From contig CP070775.1 in the NCBI GenBank assembly GCA_020346185.1, positions 1,755,396 through 1,797,489 of the forward strand: 42,094 bases of DNA. Direction: 5' to 3'. The notes beneath the pieces were generated by a model. It saw only the letters and a program-made list of their open reading frames with translations, did no database searches and had not been told where the DNA came from. Positions 1-7,912 of the stretch are shown piece by piece. Numbering within the stretch: position 1 is the first letter of the stretch; every line of letters starts with the position of its first letter. The DNA is from Betaproteobacteria bacterium (GTDB lineage: Bacteria > Pseudomonadota > Gammaproteobacteria > Burkholderiales > Eutrophovitaceae). A program made the translations under genes and the position numbers.

Positions 1-976
1 ACAGCTCCAAAGTATCCATGAGATGCTTACCTGACTTGACGCCGCCCTTGACCTCGAACCAGAGCATGGCTCCGAATCCGGAGGCTTGGCTCTTGGCCAA
101 CTCGTGCTGCGGGAAAGACTCGAGGCCGGGATACGCGACACGCTCGACCATCGGGTGCGTCTCCAGGAAATGCGCGATCTTGACCGCACGCGCGGACTGC
201 GCTTCGAGTCGCGTGCTCATCGTCTTGCATCCCTGCAAGGTGTAGAAGGCCACCATGGGCGACATGTTTGAACCCAAGCAGTTACGCACAAAACTGATTG
301 ATTCCGCATGCGCCGGGTCAGCGGCGATGATCGCGCCTCCCACCGTGACGTTGTGGCCGTCCATGTACTTGGTGGTGCTGTGCAGCGAAATGTCGGCACC
401 CAGTTCCAGCGGACGCTGGAAATAAGGTGTGAGAAAGGTGTTGTCGACAACGTGCGGAATCTTGTGCTCTTTGGCAATCGCAGAAACCGCCGCAATGTCA
501 GTGAGCTTGAGCGTCGGGTTGGCGGGGGTCTCGGTAAAAATCAGCCGGGTGTTGTCCTTGATCGCGTCACGCACGTTCTGCGGATTCGACGTGTCGACGA
601 AGCTGTATTCGACACCGAAGCGGCTCAGCACTCGTGTCGACAGGCGGTGCGTGCCGCCGTAAACGACGTCAGAAAGCACCGCGTGTTCGCCCGCGTTCAA
701 CAACGCCATCATGGTGCAGCTTGTGGCTGCCATGCCGGTGGCGAAGCACAGCGCGCCGGAACCGCCCTCCAGGTCGTTGAGTTTTTCCTCTAGCGCCACC
801 ACTGTGGGATTACCCGAGCGGCTGTACGAGTAGCCTTTCTCGAGGTACTTGTCGACCGATTCCTGTACATAGGTGGTCGACTGATAGATCGGTGTGAGGA
901 TAGCACCGGTAACCGGGTCGGGAGACACGCCGGCGTGAACCTCTCGTGTCTTGAAATGGGGCTGCTTGCTCTTCAT
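1..976 (-). CDS. Trans-sulfuration PLP-dependent enzyme (cystathionine gamma-synthase/lyase or O-succinylhomoserine sulfhydrylase type), 3' end cut by window
   Basis: The minus strand reads open from ATG at 974-976 to the window edge, about 325 residues, so the C-terminal part is missing. It belongs to the Cys/Met-metabolism PLP family (fold type I). Visible features are YSYSRSGNPT near residue 49, the glycine-rich ALCFATGMAA near 75, the cofactor-binding Asp in VVDNTF (D178) and the PLP lysine in HSTTKYMDGHNVTVGG (K203). These enzymes eliminate or replace the gamma substituent of cystathionine or acylhomoserine in methionine/cysteine metabolism. The exact reaction cannot be told from sequence alone. 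A purine-rich AGGGA lies about 12 nt before the start. The 177 nt between it and the upstream hydratase gene shows no other gene. Confidence 0.9.
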   Translation of the reverse strand, partial: MKSKQPHFKTREVHAGVSPDPVTGAILTPIYQSTTYVQESVDKYLEKGYSYSRSGNPTVVALEEKLNDLEGGSGALCFATGMAATSCTMMALLNAGEHAVLSDVVYGGTHRLSTRVLSRFGVEYSFVDTSNPQNVRDAIKDNTRLIFTETPANPTLKLTDIAAVSAIAKEHKIPHVVDNTFLTPYFQRPLELGADISLHSTTKYMDGHNVTVGGAIIAADPAHAESISFVRNCLGSNMSPMVAFYTLQGCKTMSTRLEAQSARAVKIAHFLETHPMVERVAYPGLESFPQHELAKSQASGFGAMLWFEVKGGVKSGKHLMDTLEL

Positions 977-1153
977 GGCCTGGTAATCCCTTTAACGTGT
1001 GTCTGATGCGAAGCGGCGAATTCTAGCGTGTCGCGCCGAGACCGGGTAGCGGCGACTGTGACCTGCCTCGGAACTAGCGCCCGAAGTTGACTGAGCGGAT
1101 GTTACGCACATTTACCGATGCATCAGAAGATGCGGTAGCTTTTCCTGACGAAA

Positions 1154-1921
1154 CTATTCGAATGTCACCTGGACGCTGCCGAGCGAGCCAAACTCGGCGA
1201 CAATTGCGTCGCCCGCTTTCGGGCGGATCGGCTCGTTACAAATGTTACCGGTCGTTACGAGATCTCCCGCGGAGAGGCAAAGACCGCGTTGCGCGAGACC
1301 ATTGGCAAGCCACACCAGGGCGTTCATCGGGTCTTCCAGCGCATTGGAACCGATTCCATCGGCCGTGACTACGCCGTTGGTGGTGACGATTAGTGGGATG
1401 GATGGACGATCGATTGCGCGCCAATCGTTCTGCTCGCGACCAGTTACGAAGAACGCATGTACACCATTGTCGGAGACGGTCTCGCGAATATCGATTTTCC
1501 AGGCCTTGTTGTAGCGGCTATCAACCATTTCAATTGCCGGGAAAATGGCGGCGACGGCTTCCGATACTGCGGCTTCATCGTATGGAGCGCCCGATGCCGG
1601 GAGATCGCGGGCCATCCGAAACGCGATCTCGGGTTCAACAATCGGATTGAAGAAGTTCGCCAGACTGATGGTTGCTGGACTCGCAGTTGTGGTGGCGGCG
1701 AACATATGGCCAAAGAACGGTTCGTTGACGCGCGAGATTCGCTGCGCCATGGCACTGGTGCAGCCAATCTTCCAGCCAATTGTCGGCAGACCGATACGGC
1801 CGACCAGTTCACCCTGCACCGCATATGCCGCTTCGATGTCGGCCGGCATTTCCGGCAAAGCATCAATCGCAACGTGGTCATTCCGCGCCGCCAGCAAAGT
1901 ATCCATCAAGTTTGTTTGCAT
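1154..1921 (-). CDS. 2-keto-4-pentenoate hydratase / fumarylacetoacetase-fold family protein (MhpD-like)
   Basis: The 255-residue product has the length of the MhpD/HpcG hydratase family, which adds water to 2-hydroxypenta-2,4-dienoate-type intermediates in catechol and related catabolic routes. The metal-binding carboxylates typical of the fold are present as VEPEIAF (E96, E98) and IEMVDSR (E131). GWKIGCTS near 49-56 carries the usual conserved lysine. No meta-cleavage partners (extradiol dioxygenase, aldolase, aldehyde dehydrogenase) are in the window, so the substrate is unknown. The neighbour upstream is an enolase-superfamily dehydratase, which could place both in a sugar-acid or aromatic side pathway. 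That link is inference. ATG at 1921 has no clear ribosome binding site; ATG at 1906 (residue 6) is an alternative. Confidence 0.85.
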   Translation of the reverse strand: MQTNLMDTLLAARNDHVAIDALPEMPADIEAAYAVQGELVGRIGLPTIGWKIGCTSAMAQRISRVNEPFFGHMFAATTTASPATISLANFFNPIVEPEIAFRMARDLPASGAPYDEAAVSEAVAAIFPAIEMVDSRYNKAWKIDIRETVSDNGVHAFFVTGREQNDWRAIDRPSIPLIVTTNGVVTADGIGSNALEDPMNALVWLANGLAQRGLCLSAGDLVTTGNICNEPIRPKAGDAIVAEFGSLGSVQVTFE

Positions 1922-2214
1922 AATCTGATTAGTCCGGTTGACGCTGTCAATTTAGTCTCTTCTCGTACCCTGGCCAGTGCGCCTTACGGTCAGGCCGCTT
2001 CGTCCATTTCCTGACTCTTGGTGAGAACTGCAAACCGTTTGTCACAAAGTCCCTCGGCTTTGGCCATCTTTCGTTGCTTGATATGCCCAGTGCAGATTTG
2101 CTCGACGGCGTCCATGCCGTATGAACAGCGTCGACGATGGGCTGTACACCGTGTGTTGTCCCGTTCGAGAGCATCACGTTTCAATCACGGTTTCGCCTGC
2201 TTCAACCAGAGCAG

Positions 2215-3411
2215 TCAAGGTCGTAGACCATCCTTCCATTTCGGCGGATGCGCACGCACGGCTTCTTCATTCACGTCGGTACCCCAGCCCGGGCCATCGG
2301 GAATAACGAGATGGCCGTCTTCAATCTTTGGCACCGCCGTCACGATGTCGTCTTTCCAGGCGACATCATCGACGTCGATCTCCATCACGCGGAAATTGGG
2401 TACTGCGGCACACAGATGCGCGCTCATCATGGTTGACAGGTGTCCGTAGAAATTATGCGGCGCAACGTTGACTTCATGCGCCTCGGCCATTGCAGCGATT
2501 TTCAGCGATTGCCAAATGCCATTCCAGGGCACGTCGATGATCGCGACGTCCATCGCATAGTGGGAGAAGAATGGCCGAAACTCTCGCACGCCGAAAAGCG
2601 ACTCGCACGAGGCGATCGGGGTACGAACCGAATCGCATATCTTTCGTAGCGATGCGGGATCGTAAATGTCGATTTCGAACCAGGTCAGCCCGAGATCGTC
2701 CAGAGCCTGCGTGACTTGCAGGTAGCCTTCGGTCTTGAAGTTGAAGTTCAGGTCAAGGTGAATCCCGACATCCGGTCCGGCTCCTTCACGCAACGCTTCG
2801 AGCTGGGTCCGGAGCGCATTGATCACCTTCTTGCCGGCATTCAGCGCGGGCCAACCAGGGGTACCTGTAAATCCTGGCATATGCAAGCGTAAGCCTTGTT
2901 CATCTACCAGGAAGATATTGGTCTTGAGTCCGTGGTAGCCCTCATCGCGCACTTCACGGCCGAGCGCAACCAGATCATCCAGGTTTCGCAACGGCGGTTT
3001 GCCCAAATACTGAGAGGCGTCGCCCATGCGATAAGTACCGCAGTGCGACCAGTAAAGCTCCAGCCGGTCACGCACCGGGCCGCCGAGGAGTGTATAAACC
3101 GGCACATCGAGCGCTTTGCCCTTCAGATCAAGTATCGCGTTTTCGATCGCGGCAATTGCCTGACATGTCATTCCTCCCGGCGCCTGCCGTGTGGCGGCGT
3201 AAAGTTCCTGAGATGTTCGTTCATTGGCCAAAGGGTCATGCCCAATGACTCGCTGAGCCAGGCGTTCAATAACGCCGGTAAGGCCACCACTGCCGTAGGA
3301 TTCGTTGTACTCGCTCCAACCGATCAGCCCGTCATCGGTCACCAATTTAAGAAACGAGAAAACTCGCCAACCGGCGTCACAGTGCAAGGTCTCGTAGCTC
3401 GATATCTTCAT
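2215..3411 (-). CDS. Mandelate racemase/muconate lactonizing enzyme family dehydratase (enolase superfamily)
   Basis: The 398-residue product has the capping domain (about 1-120) and a TIM-barrel domain with the expected metal ligands: D220 in HLDLNFN, E246 in WFEIDIY and E270 in SCESLFG. Catalytic candidates are K163 in HGLKTN, D293 in IIDVPWNG and H319 in APHNFYGHL. This pattern fits acid-sugar dehydratases such as the galactonate dehydratase-like group better than lactonizing enzymes, but the substrate cannot be assigned. The start is ATG at 3411 with AGAGG a few bases upstream. The 293 nt between its stop and the next gene (1922-2214) contain no convincing gene. Confidence 0.87.
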   Translation of the reverse strand: MKISSYETLHCDAGWRVFSFLKLVTDDGLIGWSEYNESYGSGGLTGVIERLAQRVIGHDPLANERTSQELYAATRQAPGGMTCQAIAAIENAILDLKGKALDVPVYTLLGGPVRDRLELYWSHCGTYRMGDASQYLGKPPLRNLDDLVALGREVRDEGYHGLKTNIFLVDEQGLRLHMPGFTGTPGWPALNAGKKVINALRTQLEALREGAGPDVGIHLDLNFNFKTEGYLQVTQALDDLGLTWFEIDIYDPASLRKICDSVRTPIASCESLFGVREFRPFFSHYAMDVAIIDVPWNGIWQSLKIAAMAEAHEVNVAPHNFYGHLSTMMSAHLCAAVPNFRVMEIDVDDVAWKDDIVTAVPKIEDGHLVIPDGPGWGTDVNEEAVRAHPPKWKDGLRP

Positions 3412-3435
3412 TGCAGGCCTCTGTCTTTGAGTTGT

Positions 3436-4221
3436 TCAGGATATTGATTGTCGCAATTGCTCGTAGCAAATCATGGCGACCGCGGCGCCGACATTCAACG
3501 ATTCCATGTGGTTGTTGAGCGGGATTCGCACACAAAAGTCGGCCAGATTGGCCAACTCGGGACCGAGTCCGGCGCCCTCCCCGCCCATCATCAACAGCAG
3601 CGGTGCGGCAAGTTTGGTGTCGACAAGAGATTGTCCTTCATGCGATGAGGTCGCGATGCACGTACCGTTGTAACCGCTGATCGCTCGCTTGAGATCCGCG
3701 CACTTGGATACCGGCAGCGCAAATTGCGCCCCCATGCCACCGCGCAGGCATTTCGGCGACCATGGATCCGCGCACGATTCGGATAACAGAACCTTGGTGA
3801 CATTGGTGCTGGCAGCCGATCTCAGAATCGAACCGAGGTTGCCTGGATCCTGAATGCCATCAAGAGCTAACCAAAATGAGTACTTGCTTTGTTGGTCGGT
3901 GACCGTTGGCATGTCGACGATCGCAATAAGCCCCGACGGAGTGTCGACAGACGATACGCCTTGAAAAATGCGGTCAGACACCTGCAGTAAGCGCACATCA
4001 TCAGACAGGGCCGCTACGAGACCTATAACATCTGACTTGCTTAGTGCAGATTCATTCAGCACGAGACTCGCGTCCGCCAAGCCAAAACGCTCTAAGTAAT
4101 CACTGACGAGGCGTATGCCATCGAGCACAATCTTTCCTTGTTCCTCACGATCGCGCGCCGACCGCGAAAGTTTGCGGGCGAGTTTCAAAGTGGGATTCTG
4201 GGCGGAAGTAATGCGCTCCAT
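3436..4221 (-). CDS. TrmH-family (SpoU) RNA 2'-O-ribose methyltransferase
   Basis: The 261-residue product has an N-terminal RNA substrate-binding domain (about 1-100) and a C-terminal trefoil-knot SPOUT domain. Motif 1 is DGIQDPGNLGSILRSA (121-136) with the conserved Arg. Motif 2 is LLMMGGEGAGLGPEL. Motif 3 is IPLNNHMESLNVGAAVA, the S-adenosylmethionine knot. The family methylates ribose 2'-OH in rRNA or tRNA; the target nucleotide is not predictable here. It lies just 26 nt after tRNA-Leu on the same strand, so it may share that transcript. Confidence 0.9.
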   Translation of the reverse strand: MERITSAQNPTLKLARKLSRSARDREEQGKIVLDGIRLVSDYLERFGLADASLVLNESALSKSDVIGLVAALSDDVRLLQVSDRIFQGVSSVDTPSGLIAIVDMPTVTDQQSKYSFWLALDGIQDPGNLGSILRSAASTNVTKVLLSESCADPWSPKCLRGGMGAQFALPVSKCADLKRAISGYNGTCIATSSHEGQSLVDTKLAAPLLLMMGGEGAGLGPELANLADFCVRIPLNNHMESLNVGAAVAMICYEQLRQSIS

Positions 4222-4247
4222 TTAGCCGGGTGCATCGATTGCGTGAG

Positions 4248-4332
4248 TGGTGCCCAGGGCGGGAGTCGAACCCGCACGCCTTGCGGCCCGGGATTTTAAG
4301 TCCCGTGCGTCTACCAATTTCGCCACCCGGGC
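4248..4332 (-). tRNA. tRNA-Leu (anticodon TAA)
   Basis: The minus strand folds as a class II tRNA of 85 nt. The acceptor stem is GCCCGGG/CCTGGGC with one G-U pair and discriminator A. The anticodon stem is CGGGA/TCCCG around loop CTTAAAA, giving anticodon TAA, followed by a variable arm and a standard T arm with GGTTCGA. The terminal CCA is encoded (TGG at 4248-4250 on the plus strand). Confidence 0.96.
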
Positions 4333-4431
4333 GGCACTGAATCATTGCTCCGCCATTGTATACAGCGGTCGTGCCAAAAACTTTCGTTTGCCACCAGTTA
4401 CGTTAGACAAGCACCAACTCAAGACAGGCAA

Positions 4432-4986
4432 CTAATAGCCCGGCTCGCAGCGCGATCCCATGGGCCGATAGCCACGATTGCATTCAAAGTCGTTGCCGAG
4501 AACGTTCAGCCGCGCATTTGGCGGTACGCGGATGGCGACACAGGTCGATCCTGAGCGGCGGAAACCACGATCACAGTCCCAGTGGTTACCGAGCGGATTG
4601 ACGGTCGCGTTCTCCCGGTGGCGTCTCGGCACGCAGCCGGATCCTGAACGCCGATACCCGGGATTGCATTCCCAGTCGGCTCCGTCAATGGTGATGCGTG
4701 CATTAGGCGGGATGTTCACTGCCGTGCAAGCCGAACCGCGTCGCTTGTAACCGCCGTTACACCGAAAGTCATTGCCAAACTGGTTCAGGTGGGCATTCGG
4801 CGGCACGCGAACCTTGACGCACGCTTCGCCCGATTTGCGTTCTCCCCACGGGCACACGCGTCCAACGCCCAGTTTGTCGCGATCCACGCTGCTAGTTGTT
4901 TCTTCAGCCGGGCTCGCTGGAGAAATCCCCAACGTGGCAACGACAAATGAAGCGATCACGACCCAAAGCAGGTAGATTTTGAGCAT
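4432..4986 (-). CDS. Secreted cysteine-repeat protein of unknown function, five units with strict 31-residue period
   Basis: I do not recognise a named family. The 184-residue product starts with a signal peptide (hydrophobic 4-20, likely cut after SPASPA at about residue 27). It then has ten cysteines at 45/56, 76/87, 107/118, 138/149 and 169/180. Each pair is spaced C-x10-C and the pairs recur every 31 residues exactly. Four full units follow the pattern VPPNAxLNxxGNDFxC then xGYxRxGSxC, after a half-unit at the N terminus. This suggests a periplasmic or extracellular chain of small disulfide-bonded modules. The gene sits between tRNA-Cys and tRNA-Leu, with no obvious ribosome binding site before ATG at 4986. 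The repeats have diverged at DNA level, so this is not a recent expansion. Binding to a surface or ligand is a guess only. Confidence 0.8.
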   Translation of the reverse strand: MLKIYLLWVVIASFVVATLGISPASPAEETTSSVDRDKLGVGRVCPWGERKSGEACVKVRVPPNAHLNQFGNDFRCNGGYKRRGSACTAVNIPPNARITIDGADWECNPGYRRSGSGCVPRRHRENATVNPLGNHWDCDRGFRRSGSTCVAIRVPPNARLNVLGNDFECNRGYRPMGSRCEPGY

Positions 4987-5075
4987 TTGACAATGCGCGT
5001 GTTGCGATCCGCAACTTCAGTCAGTTACTGTCCTTGCCCCGACACAACCCTCTCAAGCCACACCAGATGACGAGA

Positions 5076-5149
5076 TGGAGGCGGGAGTCGGAATCGAACC
5101 GGCGTCCACGGCTTTGCAGGCCGCTGCATAACCACTCTGCCATCCCGCC
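5076..5149 (-). tRNA. tRNA-Cys (anticodon GCA)
   Basis: The 74-nt minus-strand cloverleaf has acceptor stem GGCGGGA/TCCCGCC, discriminator T and encoded CCA (TGG at 5076-5078 on the plus strand). The anticodon loop CTGCAAA gives GCA, and the T arm carries GGTTCGATTCC. It lies 152 nt downstream of tRNA-Gly on the same strand, and I see no gene between the two. Confidence 0.95.
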
Positions 5150-5301
5150 ACACCGCGCGAACGAGGTTACGCGGCAAAACAAACCTGTCATCCGGCAAGC
5201 AGGACTCCACCACACTGCCAGGATACCCAAAACTGAGCAGGGAAACCGGTCCGATACGACCCGTCAGGGCCATGACTCGAGTCCTTTTTCCCTTTGGAAT
5301 C

Positions 5302-5377
5302 TGGAGCGGGAAACGAGTCTCGAACTCGCGACCTCAACCTTGGCAAGGTTGCGCTCTACCAACTGAGCTATTCCCGC
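5302..5377 (-). tRNA. tRNA-Gly (anticodon GCC)
   Basis: The 76-nt minus-strand cloverleaf begins GCGGGAATAGCTCAG. Its anticodon loop TTGCCAA gives GCC, the T arm is GAGTTCGAGAC, and CCA is encoded (TGG at 5302-5304 on the plus strand). It is the first gene of the tRNA-Gly/tRNA-Cys group and has a consensus promoter directly upstream. Confidence 0.96.
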
Positions 5378-5390
5378 ATGAGGAAGCGGA

Positions 5391-5418
5391 ATTATAGGGC
5401 GAGTGCTTGATTTGTCAA
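5391..5418 (-). promoter_or_regulatory. Consensus sigma-70 promoter of tRNA-Gly/tRNA-Cys
   Basis: On the minus strand a perfect -35 TTGACA (5413-5418) and a perfect -10 TATAAT (5391-5396) are separated by 16 bp. The -10 lies 13 nt before the tRNA-Gly 5' end, which fits a short 5' leader trimmed by RNase P. Confidence 0.85.
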
Positions 5419-5467
5419 GGAAACACAATTACTTGAACATTGCCAACGGGCAAACTGCAAGGCTGCC

Positions 5468-6040
5468 CTATTTCATTGCCTCGCGTGTATAAGGCAGCGA
5501 TTTGCGCATGTAATAGACCATCGACCAGAGAGTCAGAACTGCAGCGATGTAAATCAGCCAGGTGCCGATCAGGTGCGTGTCAATGAACCACAGCGGGTCG
5601 TTGTAAAGCAGCAGCGATATCGCAACCATTTGCGCGGTCGTCTTGAGTTTGCCGACAAACGACACGGCAACGCTGCGGCTCTCCCCGATTTTGGCCATCC
5701 ACTCACGTAACGCAGAGATCGCGATTTCCCGGCCGATGATGACCGCGGCAATGAATGACTCGACATTGTCGAGTGCCACCAGCAGAAGGAGCGCGGTGGT
5801 AACCATCAGCTTGTCCGCAACGGGATCGAGAAATGCGCCAAAAGACGACGTCTGCTTAAGATGCCGTGCCAGATAACCGTCGAGCCAGTCGGTAATCGCC
5901 GCAACGACAAAGATTCCGGCACCGATCACGTTTTGGCTATGCTCCGGCAGCCAGCGTTCGGGAAGGTAGTAGACAATCAACAACAACGGGATCAGAACAA
6001 TGCGTCCCCAGGTGAGCAGATTCGGCAGGTTGAAGCTCAT
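5468..6040 (-). CDS. pgsA: CDP-diacylglycerol--glycerol-3-phosphate 3-phosphatidyltransferase
   Basis: PgsA makes phosphatidylglycerol phosphate, the committed step to phosphatidylglycerol and cardiolipin, in the inner membrane. The 190-residue protein has several membrane segments. It carries the full CDP-alcohol phosphotransferase motif DG-x2-AR-x8-G-x3-D-x3-D at residues 54-76, beginning DGYLAR and ending LDPVAD. Length matches the family. It follows uvrC by 9 nt on the same strand, the common uvrC-pgsA-tRNA arrangement. Confidence 0.96.
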   Translation of the reverse strand: MSFNLPNLLTWGRIVLIPLLLIVYYLPERWLPEHSQNVIGAGIFVVAAITDWLDGYLARHLKQTSSFGAFLDPVADKLMVTTALLLLVALDNVESFIAAVIIGREIAISALREWMAKIGESRSVAVSFVGKLKTTAQMVAISLLLYNDPLWFIDTHLIGTWLIYIAAVLTLWSMVYYMRKSLPYTREAMK

Positions 6041-6049
6041 GCTCAGTTC

Positions 6050-7909
6050 TCAATGTAGTTGCTTGTAAATTCGTTCCGCCAGCTCGCGGCTGATCCCGTC
6101 GACCTGGGCAAGTTCATCGACGCTGGCTGAAACAACTTCTCTGAGACCGCCGAATCGTGCCAGAAGGCGTTGCCGCCGTTTGGCGCCAACGCCCTCAATG
6201 TCTTCCAGGCTCGATCGTGTCCGTGTCTTGCCGCGTCGCTTGCGATGACCCTGAATTGCGAAGCGGTGAGCTTCATCGCGAATCTGCTGAATCAAGTGCA
6301 GCCCGGGTTCGTTCGAATTCAGCCGCACAGTGACCTTGCTATTCGGGAGCACCAACTGTTCCAGACCTGGCTTGCGCTCCTCGCCTTTGGCCACACCGAC
6401 AACGGTCAATCCGCTGACTCCCAGATCGGTGAGAACCTGCATCGCCACCGACACCTGGCCTTTGCCTCCGTCAATCAGCAGCAGATCTGGCATTTTGCCC
6501 TCTCCTTCGACGATACGCCGATAACGCCGCTCGAGCACTTGGCGCATTGCCGCATAGTCGTCGCCGGCTTCGATTCCGGCAATGTTGAAGCGGCGATATT
6601 CGCCCGGTTGCATTGAGCCACGATCATAAACCACACAGGAAGCAACGGTAGCCTCGCCCATGGTGTGGCTGATGTCAAAGCACTCGATACGCTGCACGGT
6701 TTCCGGCAGTCCCAATAGGTTCTGCAGGCTGGCCATACGCACTTCCTGCCTGGCGTGCTCGCTGAGCCGTTGAGCGATGGCCAGTTCGGCATTTTTTTGG
6801 GCCATGCGCAACCAGATACGCCGTTCACCAGTTGGCTTGCAGGATATCTGTACCTTGTGCCCGGCTTGCTCGGAGAGCATCTGTTCGAGCAACTCGGATT
6901 CAACAGCCAAGTTAACGATAACCAAAGGCGGCATCTCGCGACTGATGTAATGCTGTTGCAGAAAAGCCTGCAACGCCTCTTGGGCATCATGTTCGCGAGC
7001 ATTTTGCGGGAAAAAGCTCTTGTCGCCTCGGTGAATGCCCCCGCGGATCATTGCCAGATTCACGCACAGCACCCCGCTCGCAGCGGCCAGCGCCACCACG
7101 TCTGCATCGACAACGCCTCTGTTGCTGGAAACGAACTGGGTTTCGCGCACTTTCGCGAGCGTCCGGATCTGGTCTCGCAAGACGGCGGCCAACTCGTAGT
7201 GTTGTACGGCAGAGGCCTCACTCATGCGCTGCTCGAGCCGCTCGACGGCTTCGCTCGCCCTGCCTTGCAAGAACAAGGTCGCATTGCGAACGTCGTCGTC
7301 ATAGTCAGCCTTACGCACCAGGCCGACGCACGGGCCGGAACAGCGTTTGATCTGGTACAGCAGGCACGCCCGGGACCGGTTCGAAAACACAGTATCCTCA
7401 CAGGTGCGAAGGTGAAATACTTTTTGCATCAGATGGATACTCTCGCGCACCGCGCCCGCGCTGGAAAACGGTCCGAAGTAACTGTGCTGGCGGTCGAGCG
7501 CGCCGCGGTAAAAGCCCAGGCGTGGAAACGGGTGCTCAGTCAAAATCAGATAAGGATAAGATTTATCGTCCCTATACAATATGTTATAGCGTGGAGTTAA
7601 AGTTTTAATTAAATTGTTTTCCAGTAATAATGCTTCCGCCTCTGAGCGCGTTACGGTCGTCTCGAGCGTCGCCACCTGTCGCAGCATGAGCTGGATGCGC
7701 GGCGACAGCGAAGCGGCTTTGTGAAAATAGGACGATACGCGTTTCTTCAAGTCTCTTGCCTTGCCGACGTAAAGCACATCCTCCCTACGGTCGAGAAAGC
7801 GATATACGCCCGGAAGATTCGGCAGACCGCGAGCCACGGCAACCCCGTCAAACTCTGCCTGAGGCCGAGTATCTTCTGCGCCTGGCTGTTTCTCACTTAG
7901 ATCCGACAT
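6050..7909 (-). CDS. uvrC: Excinuclease ABC subunit C
   Basis: UvrC makes both incisions in UvrABC nucleotide excision repair. The 619 residues hold, in order: an N-terminal GIY-YIG nuclease (GVYRF near 34 and LYVGKARDL near 46), the UvrB-interacting UVR helix pair (about 220-255), an RNase H-like second nuclease (ECFDISH near 410 and LLLIDGGKGQ near 468), and C-terminal tandem helix-hairpin-helix motifs (IEGVGAKRRQRLL and VDGISRELAERIY). It lies between the uracil-DNA glycosylase gene (3 nt upstream) and pgsA (9 nt downstream), so the three are probably co-transcribed. Codons for about residues 92-123 are strikingly AT-rich compared with the rest of the gene. Confidence 0.97.
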   Translation of the reverse strand: MSDLSEKQPGAEDTRPQAEFDGVAVARGLPNLPGVYRFLDRREDVLYVGKARDLKKRVSSYFHKAASLSPRIQLMLRQVATLETTVTRSEAEALLLENNLIKTLTPRYNILYRDDKSYPYLILTEHPFPRLGFYRGALDRQHSYFGPFSSAGAVRESIHLMQKVFHLRTCEDTVFSNRSRACLLYQIKRCSGPCVGLVRKADYDDDVRNATLFLQGRASEAVERLEQRMSEASAVQHYELAAVLRDQIRTLAKVRETQFVSSNRGVVDADVVALAAASGVLCVNLAMIRGGIHRGDKSFFPQNAREHDAQEALQAFLQQHYISREMPPLVIVNLAVESELLEQMLSEQAGHKVQISCKPTGERRIWLRMAQKNAELAIAQRLSEHARQEVRMASLQNLLGLPETVQRIECFDISHTMGEATVASCVVYDRGSMQPGEYRRFNIAGIEAGDDYAAMRQVLERRYRRIVEGEGKMPDLLLIDGGKGQVSVAMQVLTDLGVSGLTVVGVAKGEERKPGLEQLVLPNSKVTVRLNSNEPGLHLIQQIRDEAHRFAIQGHRKRRGKTRTRSSLEDIEGVGAKRRQRLLARFGGLREVVSASVDELAQVDGISRELAERIYKQLH

Positions 7910-7912
7910 GTC

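Noticed and set aside
1990..2184. 64-codon minus-strand frame in the gap between the hydratase and the dehydratase
   Set aside because: It starts at TTG with no ribosome binding site, has odd composition and no recognisable family.
5021..5273. Minus-strand frames running through tRNA-Cys
   Set aside because: They overlap a well-folded tRNA gene and have no family resemblance.
6755..7600. 281-codon plus-strand frame opposite uvrC
   Set aside because: It lies entirely within uvrC, has no motif, and uvrC is supported by four domains.
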